From the NCBI GenBank assembly GCA_017398555.1, contig JAFQFV010000014.1, forward strand, positions 1 to 63,407: 63,407 bases of DNA, given 5' to 3'. The stretch comes from Alistipes sp. GTDB lineage: Bacteria > Bacteroidota > Bacteroidia > Bacteroidales > Rikenellaceae. How positions within the stretch are numbered: position 1 is the first letter of the stretch; each line of letters opens with the position of its first letter. The position numbers were made by a program, and so were the translations under genes. Under the pieces are notes generated by a model. It was not told the DNA's origin. It made no database searches and saw nothing but the letters and a program-made list of their open reading frames with translations. Of the stretch, positions 17,705 to 26,756 are shown piece after piece.

Positions 17705-18133
17705 CTACTTTACGCGGAACCAATCCATAGTCCTCCCCAACAACCCACGCTTATCGAGTGAGCCACGAACCTTAAGGAGATCGCCCTCGACCTTCATAGA
17801 GCAGTTGTAGGTCTTGCCATTTCCCGGATCGTAAATAGAGCCGCCTGAATACTCCTTCTCGCCCTTCTTCAGGTCGCTGAGCATATTCAGACCAATCAGT
17901 TGTCTGCTACGGAGCTTTGCATCGGGGTTATTCTGATCAACAGCAGGAGAGCCATCGGCTTTAGTCGGATTCTTCAACCAAACAATCTTTCCATTGTAAA
18001 CTCCGCCGTCCTGATAAACCTCTACGATTGCAGAACCGTCGCTTAACTTCCACTTTCCTACAACATCTTGTGCAAAGAGTGCTGTAAGCGGGGCGAGCAT
18101 AAAGATCGCACCCAAAATTACCTTCTTCACCAT
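17705..18133 (-). CDS. DUF2147 secreted protein
   Basis: 142 residues with a signal peptide (MVKKVILGAIFMLAPLTALFAQ). The mature domain is typical of DUF2147: VVGKWKLSDGSAIVEVYQDG, then GKIVWLKNP, LIGLNMLSDLKKGEKEYSGG and IYDPGNGKTYNCSMKVEG. These small periplasmic proteins have a lipocalin-like beta fold and no known activity. It has a -7 box (TATATTTG on the minus strand, 18157-18164), and hairpin element A lies at its 3' end. Confidence 0.85.
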   Translation of the reverse strand: MVKKVILGAIFMLAPLTALFAQDVVGKWKLSDGSAIVEVYQDGGVYNGKIVWLKNPTKADGSPAVDQNNPDAKLRSRQLIGLNMLSDLKKGEKEYSGGSIYDPGNGKTYNCSMKVEGDLLKVRGSLDKRGLLGRTMDWFRVK

Positions 18134-18156
18134 AATTGTTTAAGTTTAATACAATG

Positions 18157-18164
18157 CAAATATA
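18157..18164 (-). promoter_or_regulatory. -7 box of the DUF2147 gene
   Basis: TATATTTG on the minus strand, 24 bases before the start codon at 18133. Confidence 0.55.
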
Positions 18165-18284
18165 AGTATTTTTCCAGAATTCTGCATCTCCTCCCAATTT
18201 TTACCCATCAAAACCACCAACAAACCTCACCTTATAAGCTGTTTGAAATTTTGCAACAATTTCGACAAAGATTGATGTAAACTA

Positions 18285-18443
18285 TTGGTTATTAACACAT
18301 TAGTATAAAGTATTGATAACCAGCGAGTTACATACTCTGTAATCAAATCGCATTCGTCCCAACAGCCAATCATTTGATTATCAAATATTTACAGAAGTAC
18401 TCTGTAATCATTTTTTTGCCCCATTTTTTGGAACTATATATCG
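18285..18443. repeat. Dispersed AT-rich element with duplicated module, copy 1
   Basis: Pairs with 45269-45425. Shared parts are a hairpin with conserved loop ATTAGTATARA flanked by inverted arms (GGTTATTAACAC / GTATTGATAACC here), a TTGATTATCAA block, a T-run plus GCC, and an exact 20-base match at 18422-18441 (CATTTTTTGGAACTATATAT). Inside this copy ACTCTGTAATCA occurs twice (18334-18345, 18399-18410); in copy 2 a different sequence is duplicated at the same two places. Function unknown. The rest of the gap 18134-18648 holds only the two following features and a promoter. Confidence 0.65.
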
Positions 18444-18507
18444 CTACACCTTTACCGATGCGGACTATCAGTTTGCACTCGAAAATGGAACAAAGTTAGA
18501 GTGGTAA
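18438..18507 (+). pseudogene. Possible C-terminal gene remnant
   Basis: After the repeat, one plus-strand frame reads IYRYTFTDADYQFALENGTK then LEW and a stop (TAA, 18505-18507). It is followed 26 bases later by a strong hairpin, as if it were the tail of a deleted gene. It has no start codon and is too short to assign. Confidence 0.35.
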
Positions 18508-18533
18508 AGGGTTATTCGGCAAGTTCTTGAGGT

Positions 18534-18568
18534 GCCCCCGAAAGTGTTTTATGCAGGCTTTCGGGGGC
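18534..18568 (+). terminator. Terminator-like hairpin
   Basis: Stem GCCCCCGAAAG / CTTTCGGGGGC, 11 perfect base pairs with a 13-base loop. No T-run follows, so termination strength is uncertain. Confidence 0.6.
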
Positions 18569-18586
18569 GCTTCATTATGTCGCGCT

Positions 18587-18617
18587 TTTGTTTTTGTGGC
18601 GATTTTTACTACATTTG
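18587..18617 (+). promoter_or_regulatory. Bacteroidota-type promoter for the M28 peptidase
   Basis: TTTG (18587-18590) and TACATTTG (18610-18617) are 19 bases apart, with the start codon at 18649. Confidence 0.7.
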
Positions 18618-18648
18618 CTATGCAAAAAGTCACTAAAACAGAGAAGAT

Positions 18649-20364
18649 ATGAATAAATTTAGACCTTTTATACTTGCAGTAACGGTTATTTTGTCAGCGT
18701 TTATTGCCTACGGATTATGGAGCAGACCACGTGTAGCCGATAGTAGTTGCAGCGGTTTTTCGGCGCAGCGTGTTGTTGCTGACATTGAGCAGATTTCAAA
18801 AAATCACCACTCTGTGGCGCACCCTGCAGAGCGTGCAGAGGTGAGAGAGTATCTCGTATCGCGACTGAACGAGCTGGGTGCAGATACCGTAAAACTCTTT
18901 GAGTACAAAGACCTTACAGGTCCTGAGAACAAGCACGTAGTATATACTTTCGATGCGACCAACGTCCTTGCCGAGTTTCATCCGCAGCAGGGCGAGGGTA
19001 GCACTTCGCTGCTATTTGTTGCCCACTACGACTCGCGCTACAGCCAGCCGATGCCACACCAAGATACCGTTTGGTCATACGGTGCAGCTGATGACGGCTA
19101 CGGTGTGGGTGTAATTCTTGAGACGATGAAGCAGGTGCTTGCACTTCGCAGTGAGTGGAAGCAGGGCGTCAAGGTGCTCTTTACCGATGCCGAGGAGGTT
19201 GGAATGAAGGGCATGAAGGCGATGTGGGAGCAGAACAGAGAGCAGTTTGAGAATGTGGGTATGATGATAAACATCGAGGCGCGAGGCCCGTGGGGTCCTG
19301 CCCTGCTCTTTGAGACCTCAAATGGCAACGAGAAGATTATGGAGCTCTACGACAAGGCGGCGAACTACCCATTTACCTACTCACTGACCACCGTGGTCTA
19401 TAACTTTATGCCCAACTTCACCGACTTTACAATCGTCAAGGAGGATATTCCGGGCATGAACTTCTCAACCGTCGCCGATATTAACCACTACCACACAGAT
19501 TTGGATAACTTCTCGAACATAAATCCAAAATCTATACAGCACTATGGCGAGCAGATTACCCCGATAGCTATCGAGTATCTGACAAATGAGCAGTATGCCG
19601 ACAAGGATGCCCTGCGTGCGACAAGCGACACTACAAACTTTACCATTCCGCTACTCGGACTATTCAACCTCTCCAAGGGCGGTTATATGTGGATAAATAT
19701 CGCCGTCTTTGTACTCTTTCTGCTACTGCTTGCGCTCAACGCTCTGCGTGGCAAGGTATCACTTGCAAAGGTCTGCAGCGGCGCGGGCATAACACTCCTT
19801 GCAGCCATCGGTGCGCTGGTTGCAGGCGAGCTTGTGGCCTTTATATGTGCCGTAGCGTCAGATGTAAAGTTTAAGCCGTTCGGTATTCAGCAAGGTATTG
19901 TTTATGACAATGCAGCGATGATTGCAACCGTTGCACTGCTGGCAGTTATAGTCTCGGTTATCTATCTCTGGCGTCGCCGAGCAGCGGCCCAGAAGTGCAC
20001 AAACTCAATCCGCGAGAGTGCAAAGAGCGTGGCTATCAATCTCTACACAACAAACAAACTCTATGGTGCGCTGTTGCTCCTCTGCCTATTGAGTCTGATA
20101 CTGCTCATAGCACTTGGCGAGAACCTAATGTTCTTTATCCCACTTACGGCAGCTACTGCAGCCCTGCTGCTCTACCGAGCAACACGCCTTAAGGTGTGGT
20201 TATTGGCGGCGATTACTATCACGCTGCTGCACGCATTCTCATTCCTCTATGCGCTTGCGATGGCACTTACAATAGGGGCTTTGGGTGCAATTACAATGCT
20301 GGCGGTGTGCGATATTTTGGTACTGCTGCCACTTGCCGATCTGTACTGTTCAAAAAGAGTGTAA
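18649..20364 (+). CDS. M28-family membrane-anchored aminopeptidase
   Basis: 571 residues. A signal-anchor (residues 7-25) is followed by an M28 Zn-peptidase domain (about 40-310) with the di-zinc ligands in order: His in VAHYDSR (about 126), Asp in GAADDGYG, Glu-Glu in TDAEEVGMKG, Glu in NIEARGPWG, and His in HYHTDLDNF. The C-terminal half (about 335-571) has about eight transmembrane helices. This architecture recalls ER-metallopeptidase-1-like proteins more than soluble aminopeptidases. The peptidase domain would face the periplasm and trim peptides. It is monocistronic, with its own promoter; the hydrogenase promoter follows. Confidence 0.85.
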   Translation: MNKFRPFILAVTVILSAFIAYGLWSRPRVADSSCSGFSAQRVVADIEQISKNHHSVAHPAERAEVREYLVSRLNELGADTVKLFEYKDLTGPENKHVVYTFDATNVLAEFHPQQGEGSTSLLFVAHYDSRYSQPMPHQDTVWSYGAADDGYGVGVILETMKQVLALRSEWKQGVKVLFTDAEEVGMKGMKAMWEQNREQFENVGMMINIEARGPWGPALLFETSNGNEKIMELYDKAANYPFTYSLTTVVYNFMPNFTDFTIVKEDIPGMNFSTVADINHYHTDLDNFSNINPKSIQHYGEQITPIAIEYLTNEQYADKDALRATSDTTNFTIPLLGLFNLSKGGYMWINIAVFVLFLLLLALNALRGKVSLAKVCSGAGITLLAAIGALVAGELVAFICAVASDVKFKPFGIQQGIVYDNAAMIATVALLAVIVSVIYLWRRRAAAQKCTNSIRESAKSVAINLYTTNKLYGALLLLCLLSLILLIALGENLMFFIPLTAATAALLLYRATRLKVWLLAAITITLLHAFSFLYALAMALTIGALGAITMLAVCDILVLLPLADLYCSKRV

Positions 20365-20380
20365 TAGTAGTAGATAATTA

Positions 20381-20413
20381 TTTGGTCACACATATAATAT
20401 TTACTATCTTTGC
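20381..20413 (+). promoter_or_regulatory. Promoter of the hydrogenase operon
   Basis: TTTG (20381-20384), 21-base spacer, TATCTTTG (20406-20413), one of the best consensus matches in the window. The hydrogenase start codon is at 20437. Confidence 0.75.
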
Positions 20414-20436
20414 CCTGTAAATGAAGAACTGATATT

Positions 20437-21876
20437 ATGGCTATTAGGAACAATGTGATGATTGTGCGTCAGACACTGCTGACACGATTAATCGAGATGT
20501 GGAACCGTGGCGAGCTGGTTGAAAAGATTGACCGCCTGCCACTTGAGCTCAGCCCGAGAAATGCTGCCCCTGTGGGTCGTTGCTGTATTCACAAGGAGCG
20601 AGCTGTAAATAAGTACAAGACTCTGCCTCTGCTCGGCTTCGATATGAGTGACGAGACCGACGAGCTCACACCTCTCTCAGAGTATGCTGCAACAGCTCTT
20701 GAGCGTAAAAATCTCAAAGAGAATATTATGTGCGTCGTGGATGAGGCGTGCTCATCTTGCGTGAGAACAAACTACCAGATTACAAACCTCTGTCGTGGTT
20801 GCGTGGCTCGTTCATGTGCTGCAAGCTGTCCAAAGGGCGCTATCGAGTTCGATCCGGAGACAAGTCAGGGCCGCATACATAAGTCTATGTGTATCAGCTG
20901 TGGTAAGTGTTACGACAACTGTCCATATCACGCCATTGTTCACATCCCTGTCCCTTGCGAGGAGGCGTGCCCTGTAGGTGCGATTACAAAGGATGAGAAT
21001 GGCGTTGAGCATATCGACGAGACAAAGTGTATCTACTGCGGTAAGTGCGTAAATAGTTGTCCTTTTGGTGCTATTTTCGAGATTTCGCAGGTATTCGATA
21101 TTCTGCAGTCTATCCGCCGTGGTGAGCAGGTAGTAGCGCTCGTTGCCCCTGCATTCTTGGCGCAGTATGACGCTCCTACCGAGCAGGTTTATGGCGCTAT
21201 CAAGAGTGTTGGTTTCTCTGAGATTGTCGAGGTTGCCCAGGGTGCGATGATTACCACCGAGAAGGAGGCTGCCGAGCTTGCCGAGAAGATTGAGGAGGGT
21301 CAGCCATTTATGACCACCTCTTGCTGTCCTTCATATGTCGAGATGGCAGAGAAGCACGTGCCTTACCTGAAAAAGTATATCTCTTCTACCCGTTCGCCGA
21401 TGTACTACACCGCGCAGATTGCCAAGGAGAAGTACCCGAATGCCAAGTTGGTATTTATTGGTCCTTGTATCGCAAAGCGCAAGGAGGCACGTCGTGATGA
21501 TTTGGTAGATTATGTTCTTACCTTCGAGGAGTTACACTCTATCTTCCTCGGTATGAATATCGATATTGCCCAGCAGCAGAACTACACCGTTGAGCAGAGC
21601 GCTATTCGTGCAGCACACGGCTTTGCACAGGGTGGTGGCGTAACGGCAGCAGTTAAGGAGCACCTTGGCGAGAAGTTCAACTACTCTACGCTCCAGATTG
21701 CCAATATGACCAAGAAGAATGTGGCGCTGCTCAAGGCCTACGCCAAGACAAGTAAGTCTCCGGCGCAGTTTATCGAGGTTATGGTCTGTGAGGGTGGTTG
21801 TATCTCCGGTCCGAGCGCACATACCTCGATGGATACAGGTAGAAAAATTTTTGCAGCAGAACTTGCCAAACGATAA
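20437..21876 (+). CDS. hydA: Monomeric [FeFe] hydrogenase
   Basis: 479 residues. Catalyses reversible H2 formation, normally from reduced ferredoxin during fermentation. N-terminal ferredoxin-like region: CRGCVARSCAASCPKGAI, CISCGKCYDNCPYHAI and CIYCGKCVNSCPFGAI, enough for about three [4Fe-4S] clusters. H-cluster motifs: L1 TSCCPSY, L2 GPCIAKRKE, L3 EVMVCEGGCISGPSA. The four cluster cysteines and the proton-transfer Cys are present, but L1 lacks the usual PGW and L3 lacks GxGQP, so it is not a classical group A enzyme; it resembles the group B type. The three maturase genes follow in the same operon, with the hydE ATG overlapping this stop codon. Confidence 0.92.
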   Translation: MAIRNNVMIVRQTLLTRLIEMWNRGELVEKIDRLPLELSPRNAAPVGRCCIHKERAVNKYKTLPLLGFDMSDETDELTPLSEYAATALERKNLKENIMCVVDEACSSCVRTNYQITNLCRGCVARSCAASCPKGAIEFDPETSQGRIHKSMCISCGKCYDNCPYHAIVHIPVPCEEACPVGAITKDENGVEHIDETKCIYCGKCVNSCPFGAIFEISQVFDILQSIRRGEQVVALVAPAFLAQYDAPTEQVYGAIKSVGFSEIVEVAQGAMITTEKEAAELAEKIEEGQPFMTTSCCPSYVEMAEKHVPYLKKYISSTRSPMYYTAQIAKEKYPNAKLVFIGPCIAKRKEARRDDLVDYVLTFEELHSIFLGMNIDIAQQQNYTVEQSAIRAAHGFAQGGGVTAAVKEHLGEKFNYSTLQIANMTKKNVALLKAYAKTSKSPAQFIEVMVCEGGCISGPSAHTSMDTGRKIFAAELAKR

Positions 21877-22916
21877 TGAAGAGTATTCTCTGTAGTCTTG
21901 AGAGTGGAGTGCAGCCAACCAATAGTGAGCTGATAACACTTCTCTGCTCTCGGCAGCAGGAGGCTCAGCATCTACGAGATTTTGCCGTCCGAACTGCCAG
22001 AGAGCGGTTCGGACGCTCTATTTTTGTACGAGGTCTGATTGAGATTTCAAGCTACTGCAAAAACGACTGCTACTACTGCGGTCTGCGAGCCTCAAACGCC
22101 ACAGCAGAGAGGTACAGACTGACCGATGAGCAGATTTTGGAGTGCTGTCAGGCGGGCTACAAAGCAGGCATACGAACATTTGTTCTGCAAGGTGGCGAGG
22201 ATAACTATTGGAGTGACGAGCGGTTGGTGCCGCTAATCTCGAAGATTAACTCCCTCTACCCCGATGCCGCGATTACCCTCTCTCTTGGTGAGCGAAGCGA
22301 TGAGTCGTACAGAGCTTTGCGGGCAGCCGGAGCTGAGAGATACCTCCTTCGCCACGAGGCGGCAAGCAGAGAGCTATACAACGCCATACACCCCGCTCGT
22401 ATGAGCTACGATAACCGTCTGCGAGCGATAAAAACGCTCCTTGCCGAGGGTTATCAGACAGGTATGGGAATGATGATAGGCGTTCCGGGTCAGAGAGTTG
22501 AAGATATTGCCGAGGATTTGGCTCTTATCGCAACGCTCCGTCCACAAATGGTTGGCATAGGGCCATTTATACCACACCCTGCAACCCCATTTGCAGAGTA
22601 CCCTGCGGGCGATATAGACTTAACACTCAACGCAATAGCCATTGTGCGGTTGCTGCTGCCCGATGCACTTATACCGGCAACAACAGCCCTTGCAACACTA
22701 TCGAACGAGGGTCATCGTCTTGCCATTGAGGCGGGTGCAAATGTAATAATGCCAAACCTCTCCCCTACTGCTGTGCGTAGCAAGTACGCCATCTATGCAG
22801 GTAAGGCAGTTGCGGGAACGGAGGCTGCCGAGAACTTAACAGCTCTCGAAGCAGAGCTTGCCGAGTTTGGCTATACGATTAACTACGATAAAGGAGATTA
22901 TAATGAGCATATATAA
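21876..22916 (+). CDS. hydE: [FeFe] hydrogenase maturase HydE (radical SAM)
   Basis: 346 residues. A radical SAM enzyme of H-cluster assembly, thought to act on the cysteine-bound Fe(CO)2CN synthon from HydG to build the precursor of the di-iron subcluster. The radical SAM cluster motif is CKNDCYYCGLR (residues about 56-66), in the context EISSYC. The TIM-barrel motif LQGGEDNYWSDE and the substrate-region stretch GMMIGVPGQ are visible. One-base overlap with hydA upstream and 14-base overlap with hydG downstream suggest coupled translation. Confidence 0.93.
   Translation: MKSILCSLESGVQPTNSELITLLCSRQQEAQHLRDFAVRTARERFGRSIFVRGLIEISSYCKNDCYYCGLRASNATAERYRLTDEQILECCQAGYKAGIRTFVLQGGEDNYWSDERLVPLISKINSLYPDAAITLSLGERSDESYRALRAAGAERYLLRHEAASRELYNAIHPARMSYDNRLRAIKTLLAEGYQTGMGMMIGVPGQRVEDIAEDLALIATLRPQMVGIGPFIPHPATPFAEYPAGDIDLTLNAIAIVRLLLPDALIPATTALATLSNEGHRLAIEAGANVIMPNLSPTAVRSKYAIYAGKAVAGTEAAENLTALEAELAEFGYTINYDKGDYNEHI
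22891..22897 (+). promoter_or_regulatory. Shine-Dalgarno site of hydG
   Basis: AAGGAGA lies six bases before the ATG at 22903, inside hydE. This is one of the few good ribosome-binding sites in the window, and it fixes the hydG start over an upstream in-frame candidate at 22858. Confidence 0.7.
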
Positions 22917-24324
22917 CCCACAATCATCTGCTGCCGAGCAGTTTATATCTCACGAAGAGATACTCTCGACTCTCGACTACGCCGCGGCGCATCGTGGAGA
23001 TATGGCGTTGATTGACGACATACTCAAAAAGGCAGCCGAGGCTCGCGGACTGACACATCGTGAGGCGGCAGTGCTTATGGAGTGTAACGACAGCAACACT
23101 ATCGAGCGCATCTACTCGATTGCCCGCGACATCAAGCAGCGAATATATGGCAATCGTATAGTGATGTTTGCCCCGCTATACCTCTCCAACCACTGTATAA
23201 ATGGTTGTACATACTGCCCCTATCACGCAACAAACCGCACTATCGCCCGTCGTAAGCTAACACAGGAGCAGATTGCCGCCGAGGTTATCGCCCTGCAAGA
23301 TATGGGTCACAAACGCCTCGCCCTTGAGGCGGGAGAGCACCCGACACTCGCCCCGATAGAGTATATTTTGGAGTCGATAGATACTATCTACTCCATCCGT
23401 CACCGCAACGGTGCTATTCGCAGAGTTAATGTCAATATCGCCGCAACGACCGTCGAAAACTACCGCCGTCTGCGCGATGCAGGCATTGGCACATACATCC
23501 TCTTTGAGGAGACCTATAACCGCGAAGTCTATAACCGTCTGCACCCATCGGGCCCCAAGAGCGATTGGGCATACCACACCGAGGCGATGGATAGAGCGAT
23601 GGAGGGTGGCATTGACGATGTGGGCATAGGTGCGCTCTTCGGGCTGACAGACTACCGATACGACCTTGTCGGTCTGCTGCTGCACGCCGAGCACCTTGAG
23701 GCTCGTTTTGGTGTTGGCCCTCACACGATAAGTGTGCCGAGAATACGTCCTGCTGACGATATTGACCTAAGTAAGTTCCCAAATGCCGTCACTGACGATG
23801 TTTTCCGCCGCATAGTAGCCATTCTGCGCCTTGCCGTGCCATATACAGGTATGATTATCTCGACTCGTGAGAGTGCCGAGTGTCGTAAGCAGGTGCTTGA
23901 GGTGGGTGTATCGCAGATAAGTGGCGGTTCGCGCACAAGCGTAGGCGGATATGCCGAGGGCGAGCAGAGTGAGGGTTCGGAGCAGTTCGACATATCTGAC
24001 CACCGCACCCTTGATCAGGTGGTCGGTTGGCTGCTTGAGTTGGGATATATTCCGAGCTTCTGCACCGCCTGCTACCGCGAGGGCAGAACGGGCGACCGTT
24101 TTATGTCACTTGCAAAGAGCGGCGCTATAGGCAACTGCTGCACTCCAAATGCACTGATGACACTGCAAGAGTATCTGTGTGACTACGCCTCGGCTGCTAC
24201 TCTAAATGCCGCGAAGGGTGTCATTGCCGCCGAGGTGGCGAAGATTCCATCTGACAAGGCTCGACAGATAACAGCAGAACGCATCGAAAGAATTTTGGCA
24301 GGAGAACGAGATTTTAGATTTTAG
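22903..24324 (+). CDS. hydG: [FeFe] hydrogenase maturase HydG (tyrosine lyase, radical SAM)
   Basis: 473 residues from ATG 22903, chosen for its Shine-Dalgarno site and family-like start. Cleaves tyrosine to p-cresol and dehydroglycine, the source of CO and CN- for the H-cluster. The N-terminal radical SAM motif is CINGCTYCPYHA. The C-terminal auxiliary-cluster motif is CTACYREGRTGDRFM, followed by GAIGNCCTPNAL, both characteristic of HydG and absent from ThiH. Overlaps hydE by 14 bases; hydF starts two bases after its stop. Confidence 0.95.
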   Translation: MSIYNPQSSAAEQFISHEEILSTLDYAAAHRGDMALIDDILKKAAEARGLTHREAAVLMECNDSNTIERIYSIARDIKQRIYGNRIVMFAPLYLSNHCINGCTYCPYHATNRTIARRKLTQEQIAAEVIALQDMGHKRLALEAGEHPTLAPIEYILESIDTIYSIRHRNGAIRRVNVNIAATTVENYRRLRDAGIGTYILFEETYNREVYNRLHPSGPKSDWAYHTEAMDRAMEGGIDDVGIGALFGLTDYRYDLVGLLLHAEHLEARFGVGPHTISVPRIRPADDIDLSKFPNAVTDDVFRRIVAILRLAVPYTGMIISTRESAECRKQVLEVGVSQISGGSRTSVGGYAEGEQSEGSEQFDISDHRTLDQVVGWLLELGYIPSFCTACYREGRTGDRFMSLAKSGAIGNCCTPNALMTLQEYLCDYASAATLNAAKGVIAAEVAKIPSDKARQITAERIERILAGERDFRF

Positions 24325-24326
24325 TT

Positions 24327-25442
24327 ATGACAACACCACTATCTGAACGGCTACATATCGCCATCTTCGGCAACTGCAACAGCGGCAAGTCGTCACTGCT
24401 CAACGCATTGGCACAACAATCTGTCGCTGTGGTATCTGCCGTAGCGGGAACGACCACCGACGTTGTGCAGAAGAGTATTGAGCTGCCGGGCATAGGCGCA
24501 GCGCTACTTATAGATACTCCGGGGCTTGACGATACGACAGAGCTGGGTCAGCTCCGCGCAGCACAGAGTTATAAAGTGCTATCAAAGAGCGATATAGCCA
24601 TCGTTTTACTACCTGTAGAGAATGCTTTTATAGAGAGGTTGCAGGCACTCGAAATTCCAACAATTCTTGTACAATCCAAGTGCGACATTGCACAACCAAA
24701 GATTGACAGCAACGTCATTGCCGTAAGTTCTGTTACGGGCGAGGGCATCAGCTCTCTGTTGGGTGCTATTGCCTCTGCTGTTTCGACAGATAACAGACTT
24801 ATCACCGAGGGCATTTGCGAGGCGGGTGACACCGTTCTGCTCGTTATGCCGCAAGATAGTTCCGCACCGAAAGGGCGACTGATAAAACCGCAGGTAGAGG
24901 TACTCCGCGAGCTGCTTGACCGCGGATGTACGCCTATCTGTTGCCAAACCGAGGGTATGCAGGCGGCACTTGCTGCGCTCGCAAAACCGCCAAAGGCGGT
25001 AATTACCGACTCTTCCGCCTTTGCAGCGGTAAAACCGTTTGTACCACAGGGAGTTACGCTGACCTCCTTCTCTATTCTCTTTGCCCGTTACAAGGGCGAT
25101 ATTGAGCTGTTCCGCAAGGGGGCGAGGGTGCTACTTTCACTCTCCTCAACAGCGCATATCCTTATTGCGGAGGCGTGCAGTCATATCCCACAGAGCGAGG
25201 ATATTGGTCGCGTAAAGCTCCCGCGACTGCTACGCAAAAAGTTGGGAGATACGATTACTATCGATACGGTCGGTGGCAACGATTTTCCTGAAGATTTGAC
25301 AAAATATGACCTTATAATACACTGCGGAGCCTGTATGTTCAACCGCCGTTATGTTCTCAGTCGCATCGCCCAAGCCAAAGAGCAGGGGGTACCGATGACA
25401 AACTACGGCGTAGCGATAGCAGCTCTGCTCGGCATAGAATAA
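24327..25442 (+). CDS. hydF: [FeFe] hydrogenase maturation GTPase HydF
   Basis: 371 residues. Scaffold that receives the di-iron unit and delivers it to the hydrogenase. The N-terminal G domain has P-loop GNCNSGKSS, switch AGTTTD, DTPGLDD (G3) and QSKCD in the G4 position (variant of NKxD). The C-terminal cluster-binding set is CSH followed by HCGACMFN, the known CxH...HCxxC signature. It completes the hydAEGF cluster. No terminator is obvious; a membrane-protein gene follows after 20 bases. Confidence 0.95.
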   Translation: MTTPLSERLHIAIFGNCNSGKSSLLNALAQQSVAVVSAVAGTTTDVVQKSIELPGIGAALLIDTPGLDDTTELGQLRAAQSYKVLSKSDIAIVLLPVENAFIERLQALEIPTILVQSKCDIAQPKIDSNVIAVSSVTGEGISSLLGAIASAVSTDNRLITEGICEAGDTVLLVMPQDSSAPKGRLIKPQVEVLRELLDRGCTPICCQTEGMQAALAALAKPPKAVITDSSAFAAVKPFVPQGVTLTSFSILFARYKGDIELFRKGARVLLSLSSTAHILIAEACSHIPQSEDIGRVKLPRLLRKKLGDTITIDTVGGNDFPEDLTKYDLIIHCGACMFNRRYVLSRIAQAKEQGVPMTNYGVAIAALLGIE

Positions 25443-25462
25443 CTATAAAAAACAGATAAAAT

Positions 25463-26749
25463 ATGAGCAATCTAAAACCACTTTCACAGAGGACCCAAAA
25501 GAGTATTGCCATTGCAACTCTGGTTATCATTGCACTCTCAGTCATCGCCTCGCTTATCGCCTTTTTTGCGGGCAATGTACTCTTCGAGAACCCTATGCCG
25601 AAGAACTTTTTGGATTATGACGGCTTATTAAACCTTCTCTTCGGTGCGTGCGGTATCTACTTAGGCTGGCTCGGTCTGAAGCAGGGTATCAAGCAGTTTT
25701 TTGAGGAGGATGTTGTCGAGGTAACATACGACAGAAACGGCAAGGTAATCAACAAAGACCACGGCCAGGGACTTATCTATCAGATTATGATGGTGATTGC
25801 ACTCCCTATTGGTGGATACTGCCTTGGTACTATTATCAGCTACTACATCGTCTATGCAATCTTGGCGGTAGTAAGTTTCCTTATCCCATACCTTATGGTT
25901 GTTGCGATGGTTGGCGGTGCTGTGTGGTACTATCTCAAGGTATTGCGTGCTCTTCCGGTGCAGATTATTGACGACACGCCGGATGATGTGGATGACATGG
26001 AGAACGTTAGCGATTTTATGAAGGTTGTGTACCGCGTAGTGGATGTTGTGGTGGACTTTGTACGCGCATACTCTATGGAGCTCAAGTCGGCAGCTATTGC
26101 GCTTACTGCAATTATCTTTGCAACCTCTATCGTTGTTGATGGTTTCGATATCAGCTTTAGCCGCAAGAGCGAGCAGACTCAGACACAGGACTATCAGGAG
26201 CCGAACGATATTTTGGAGGTTGATAGCCAAGATGATCCATTTGTTATTAAGGATAACAACATCGCAAATATTAGACTTGGCGAGAGCTTTGCAGATCTAC
26301 ATTCGGAGTATGCCGACTTCTACAGCAATGTTACCTCCTCTCCACTTGAGGAGAATGAAGATGGCGATGAGCGCTGCTGCTATACACTGTGGAAGGGCAA
26401 TGAGAAGGTTGCTACAATCAACTACAACCGCACACAGCAGTTTGTTGAGCAGTATATCATATACTCATCTCGCATCTTCCTGCCAAATGGTATAAATCCT
26501 ACTACAAATCTGCGCGCAGCACTATATTCAGAGGGTGTTACTGCAAAGGCTATCTACCAAAATGGTGGCTATACAATCAAGGTTACTGCAAACGACTACC
26601 AGATTATCAGTCCAAGCAAGGCTGCTGAGGCTCTTGTAGAGAAGGCGAAGGTTAAGATTGGTTTTCTCTCCGATATGAACCCAACCATAGACCTTACTGC
26701 CGAGGATTTCGACAAGAGAGCTGAGGTTGAGTATATTTTAGTTCGATAG
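25463..26749 (+). CDS. Membrane protein of unknown function
   Basis: 428 residues. About five to six hydrophobic segments lie in the first 250 residues (about 13-37, 50-68, 105-150, 205-225), with an acidic cytoplasmic-like stretch DDTPDDVDDMENVSDFM between helices. The C-terminal 170 residues are soluble, with NIRLGESFADLHSEYADFYS and a beta-rich region (ERCCYTLWKGNEKVATINYN). No family was recognised. It is near but probably not part of the hydrogenase operon; a role in hydrogen metabolism would be speculation. It converges on the minus-strand metallopeptidase gene only seven bases away. Confidence 0.65.
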   Translation: MSNLKPLSQRTQKSIAIATLVIIALSVIASLIAFFAGNVLFENPMPKNFLDYDGLLNLLFGACGIYLGWLGLKQGIKQFFEEDVVEVTYDRNGKVINKDHGQGLIYQIMMVIALPIGGYCLGTIISYYIVYAILAVVSFLIPYLMVVAMVGGAVWYYLKVLRALPVQIIDDTPDDVDDMENVSDFMKVVYRVVDVVVDFVRAYSMELKSAAIALTAIIFATSIVVDGFDISFSRKSEQTQTQDYQEPNDILEVDSQDDPFVIKDNNIANIRLGESFADLHSEYADFYSNVTSSPLEENEDGDERCCYTLWKGNEKVATINYNRTQQFVEQYIIYSSRIFLPNGINPTTNLRAALYSEGVTAKAIYQNGGYTIKVTANDYQIISPSKAAEALVEKAKVKIGFLSDMNPTIDLTAEDFDKRAEVEYILVR

Positions 26750-26756
26750 TCAAGCA

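Noticed and set aside
25661-26230. A 189-residue minus-strand frame within the membrane-protein gene
   Set aside because: Its His/Asn/Cys-rich composition is not protein-like, and the plus-strand gene has clear transmembrane structure.
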